DNA from: Janthinobacterium sp.
GTDB taxonomy: Bacteria; Pseudomonadota; Gammaproteobacteria; Burkholderiales; Burkholderiaceae_D
Length of the DNA: 37,080 nt
Reading direction: 5' to 3'
Assembly (NCBI RefSeq): GCF_009923995.1
Contig: NZ_RFSK01000059.1
Coordinates: 1 to 37,080 of the forward strand
Positions 35,746 through 37,080 of this stretch are shown here, one piece after another. Position 1 is the first letter of the stretch, and the number at the start of each line of letters is the position of its first letter. Under the pieces are notes generated by a model that did no database searches, was not told the DNA's origin, and was given only the letters and a program-made list of their open reading frames with translations. The position numbers and the translations under genes are program-made.

Positions 35746-36372
35746 TTAAACTTTTTCGACCTGGCCGAATTCGAGTTCCACCGGGGTGGCACGACCGAAA
35801 ATGGTGACCGAGACGCGCACTTTGGATTTCTCGTAATTGACTTCTTCGACATTGCCGTTGAAATCGGTAAACGGACCATCCTTGATGCGCACTTGCTCAC
35901 CCACTTCGTACAAGGTCTTCGGACGGGGCTTTTCAACACCTTCCTGCATCTGGCGCATGATGGCATCGATTTCGCGCGCGGAGATCGGCGTCGGCTTGTT
36001 CGATTTGCCACCGATGAAACCGGTAACCTTGCTGGTATTCTTGACCAAGTGCCAGCTCTCGTCCGTCATTTCCATTTCCACCAGCACATAGCCAGGATAG
36101 AAACGACGTTCGGTGACGGACTTCACGCCATTCTTGACTTCGACAACTTCTTCGATCGGCACGAGGATCTGGCCGAACTGGTCTTGCATGCCCGCGCGCT
36201 CGATGCGCTCGGTCAGTGCGCGCATGACGCTTTTTTCCATGCCGGAATAAGCATGCACGACATACCAGCGCTTGCTGCTCACTGGCACGCTCAGCGCTGC
36301 ACCAGTATCCGCTGCCGGAGCGTCGCCCGGAACGGATTCGTCCGCCGCTTCATCATGCACATTTTCGCTCAT
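35746..36372 (-). CDS. nusG: Transcription termination/antitermination factor NusG
   Basis: 208 residues. A poorly conserved acidic N-terminal tail (about 1-32) precedes the NGN domain ([16 protein letters not shown] ... [13 protein letters not shown] ... VTGFIGG) and a C-terminal KOW domain ([16 protein letters not shown] ... [12 protein letters not shown]). It binds RNA polymerase through NGN and Rho or S10 through KOW. The ATG at 36372 overlaps the secE stop (TAATG), which supports this start over one four codons upstream. The N-terminal tail is longer than in E. coli (181 residues in all). Confidence 0.98.
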   Translation of the reverse strand: MSENVHDEAADESVPGDAPAADTGAALSVPVSSKRWYVVHAYSGMEKSVMRALTERIERAGMQDQFGQILVPIEEVVEVKNGVKSVTERRFYPGYVLVEMEMTDESWHLVKNTSKVTGFIGGKSNKPTPISAREIDAIMRQMQEGVEKPRPKTLYEVGEQVRIKDGPFTDFNGNVEEVNYEKSKVRVSVTIFGRATPVELEFGQVEKV

Positions 36373-36755
36373 TATTTTTTCCAACCCAGAATTACGTCAT
36401 ACAACAAAAACTCGAGCAATTTATCCGTACCCCACAGGAAAATCGCCATGACCAGCACAAAGGCAAACACAATCGCAGTGATCTGCGTGGCTTCTTTGCG
36501 GGTAGGCCAAACGACTTTCTTGGTTTCGCGCACGGCTTCTTTGGCGAAATTGAGAAATTCACGGCCGGTCGTCGAGACATACAAGAGCGCAACAGCAATA
36601 ACCAAACCAGCCACAAGCGCGCTTGCACGCACCAGAGCTGGTTGGCCTGCCAGGTAATAAAACCCGACTACTCCTGCAATCGCAGCCACTATTGCCAGCG
36701 CGACTTTTATCTTGTCACTCGACGTGCTAACGGTTTGCACGGATTGATTTGACAT
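36372..36755 (-). CDS. secE: Preprotein translocase subunit SecE
   Basis: 127 residues, the same length as E. coli SecE, with three predicted membrane helices ([52 protein letters not shown]) and the conserved amphipathic segment [24 protein letters not shown] before the last one. It is part of the SecYEG channel. The start at 36755 gives the canonical length; the open frame extends into the tRNA and is not coding there. It is likely on the same transcript as tRNA-Trp and nusG. Confidence 0.98.
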   Translation of the reverse strand: MSNQSVQTVSTSSDKIKVALAIVAAIAGVVGFYYLAGQPALVRASALVAGLVIAVALLYVSTTGREFLNFAKEAVRETKKVVWPTRKEATQITAIVFAFVLVMAIFLWGTDKLLEFLLYDVILGWKK

Positions 36756-36787
36756 TTTTCTACTTTCGGTGCCCTGCACCTTGACGG

Positions 36788-36863
36788 TGGCAGGGACGGA
36801 GGGCATCGAACCCCCAACCTTCGGTTTTGGAGACCGACGCTCTGCCAATTGAGCTACGTCCCT
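36788..36863 (-). tRNA. trpT: tRNA-Trp (anticodon CCA)
   Basis: A complete 76-base cloverleaf on the minus strand. The acceptor AGGGACG/CGTCCCT has discriminator G and an encoded CCA (36790-36788). The D-arm is GCTCAATTGGCAGAGC, the anticodon loop CTCCAAA reads CCA for tryptophan, and the T-arm contains GGTTCGATGCC. Its place between tuf and secE is conserved in betaproteobacteria. Confidence 0.98.
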
Positions 36864-36929
36864 ACGTAAAACTTTCGAGGAGTGCTATTCTACCACCCAG
36901 GACGCCCCGGGTGGAAGCATAACATTTCC

Positions 36930-37080
36930 TTATGCGAGGATTTTTGCAACCACGCCGGCGCCGACGGTACGACCGCCTTCACGGATAGCGAAGCGCAGAC
37001 CTTCTTCCATCGCGATCGGGTTGATCAGCTTGACGGTGATCGACACGTTATCGCCTGGCATAACCATTTCTTTGTCTGCT
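36930..37080 (-). CDS. tuf: Elongation factor Tu, C-terminal end only
   Basis: The last 49 codons and stop (TAA at 36932-36930) of EF-Tu are present; the rest lies beyond the right edge. The encoded end reads [20 protein letters not shown], then an [13 protein letters not shown] block and the terminal AKILA typical of domain 3. EF-Tu delivers aminoacyl-tRNA to the ribosome. No strong U-tract terminator separates it from tRNA-Trp; a weak CCACCC/GGGTGG stem lies in the 66-base gap. Confidence 0.97.

Noticed and set aside
36864..36929. CCACCC/GGGTGG stem between tuf and tRNA-Trp as a terminator
   Set aside because: The stem is short and lacks a U-tract; read-through from tuf to the tRNA remains possible, so I did not list it as a terminator.

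Overview
The window looks like a chromosomal segment of a high-GC betaproteobacterium, most likely Oxalobacteraceae (Janthinobacterium/Massilia/Duganella type). This is inferred from the gene order tuf - tRNA-Trp - secE - nusG - rplK - rplA - rplJ - rplL - rpoB - rpoC, from the protein sequences and from the base composition. The genus is a guess because no search could be run. I see no phage, insertion sequence, CRISPR array or plasmid feature.

Layout. (1) 1-3.2 kb: the N-terminal 645 codons of an M1 aminopeptidase on the minus strand. Divergent from it is a Gdt1/TMEM165-type manganese exporter preceded by a clear yybP-ykoY manganese riboswitch. A strong terminator follows, then a small secreted or membrane ORF that appears to have its own promoter and operator. 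(2) 3.2-11.9 kb: one 8.7-kb minus-strand gene for a cyclic beta-1,2-glucan synthase (NdvB/ChvB type). (3) 12.2-14.9 kb: a divergent pair made of a three-part fusion (cysteine desulfurase, metal-site-less metallo-beta-lactamase-like middle, rhodanese) and a DecR/CyuR-like Lrp-family regulator, with a perfect AT-rich palindrome between them. This is the most unusual module here and reads as a cysteine and persulfide handling system. (4) 15.1-24.0 kb: a chemotaxis receptor with a C-terminal CheR/CheB tether, a periplasmic thioredoxin-like protein, a small DUF3349-like protein, an HPP-CBS membrane protein coupled by a 4-bp overlap to an M48 protease, a DUF885 putative metallohydrolase, an HDOD protein, and a winged-helix protein with a degenerate nucleotidyltransferase domain. 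(5) 24.0-24.46 kb: a gene-poor, partly AT-rich gap. (6) 24.5-37.1 kb: the minus-strand transcription/translation block, read rightmost gene first: tuf (3' end only), tRNA-Trp, secE-nusG, rplKA, rplJL, rpoBC, ending at a strong terminator.

The ribosomal/RNA polymerase block uses translational coupling (TAATG overlaps at secE/nusG and rplK/rplA). Structured RNA lies at several of its gene junctions: a hairpin before rplK, an L10 leader before rplJ and a long hairpin between rplL and rpoB. Many very long antisense reading frames opposite the true genes are composition artefacts and were left out.
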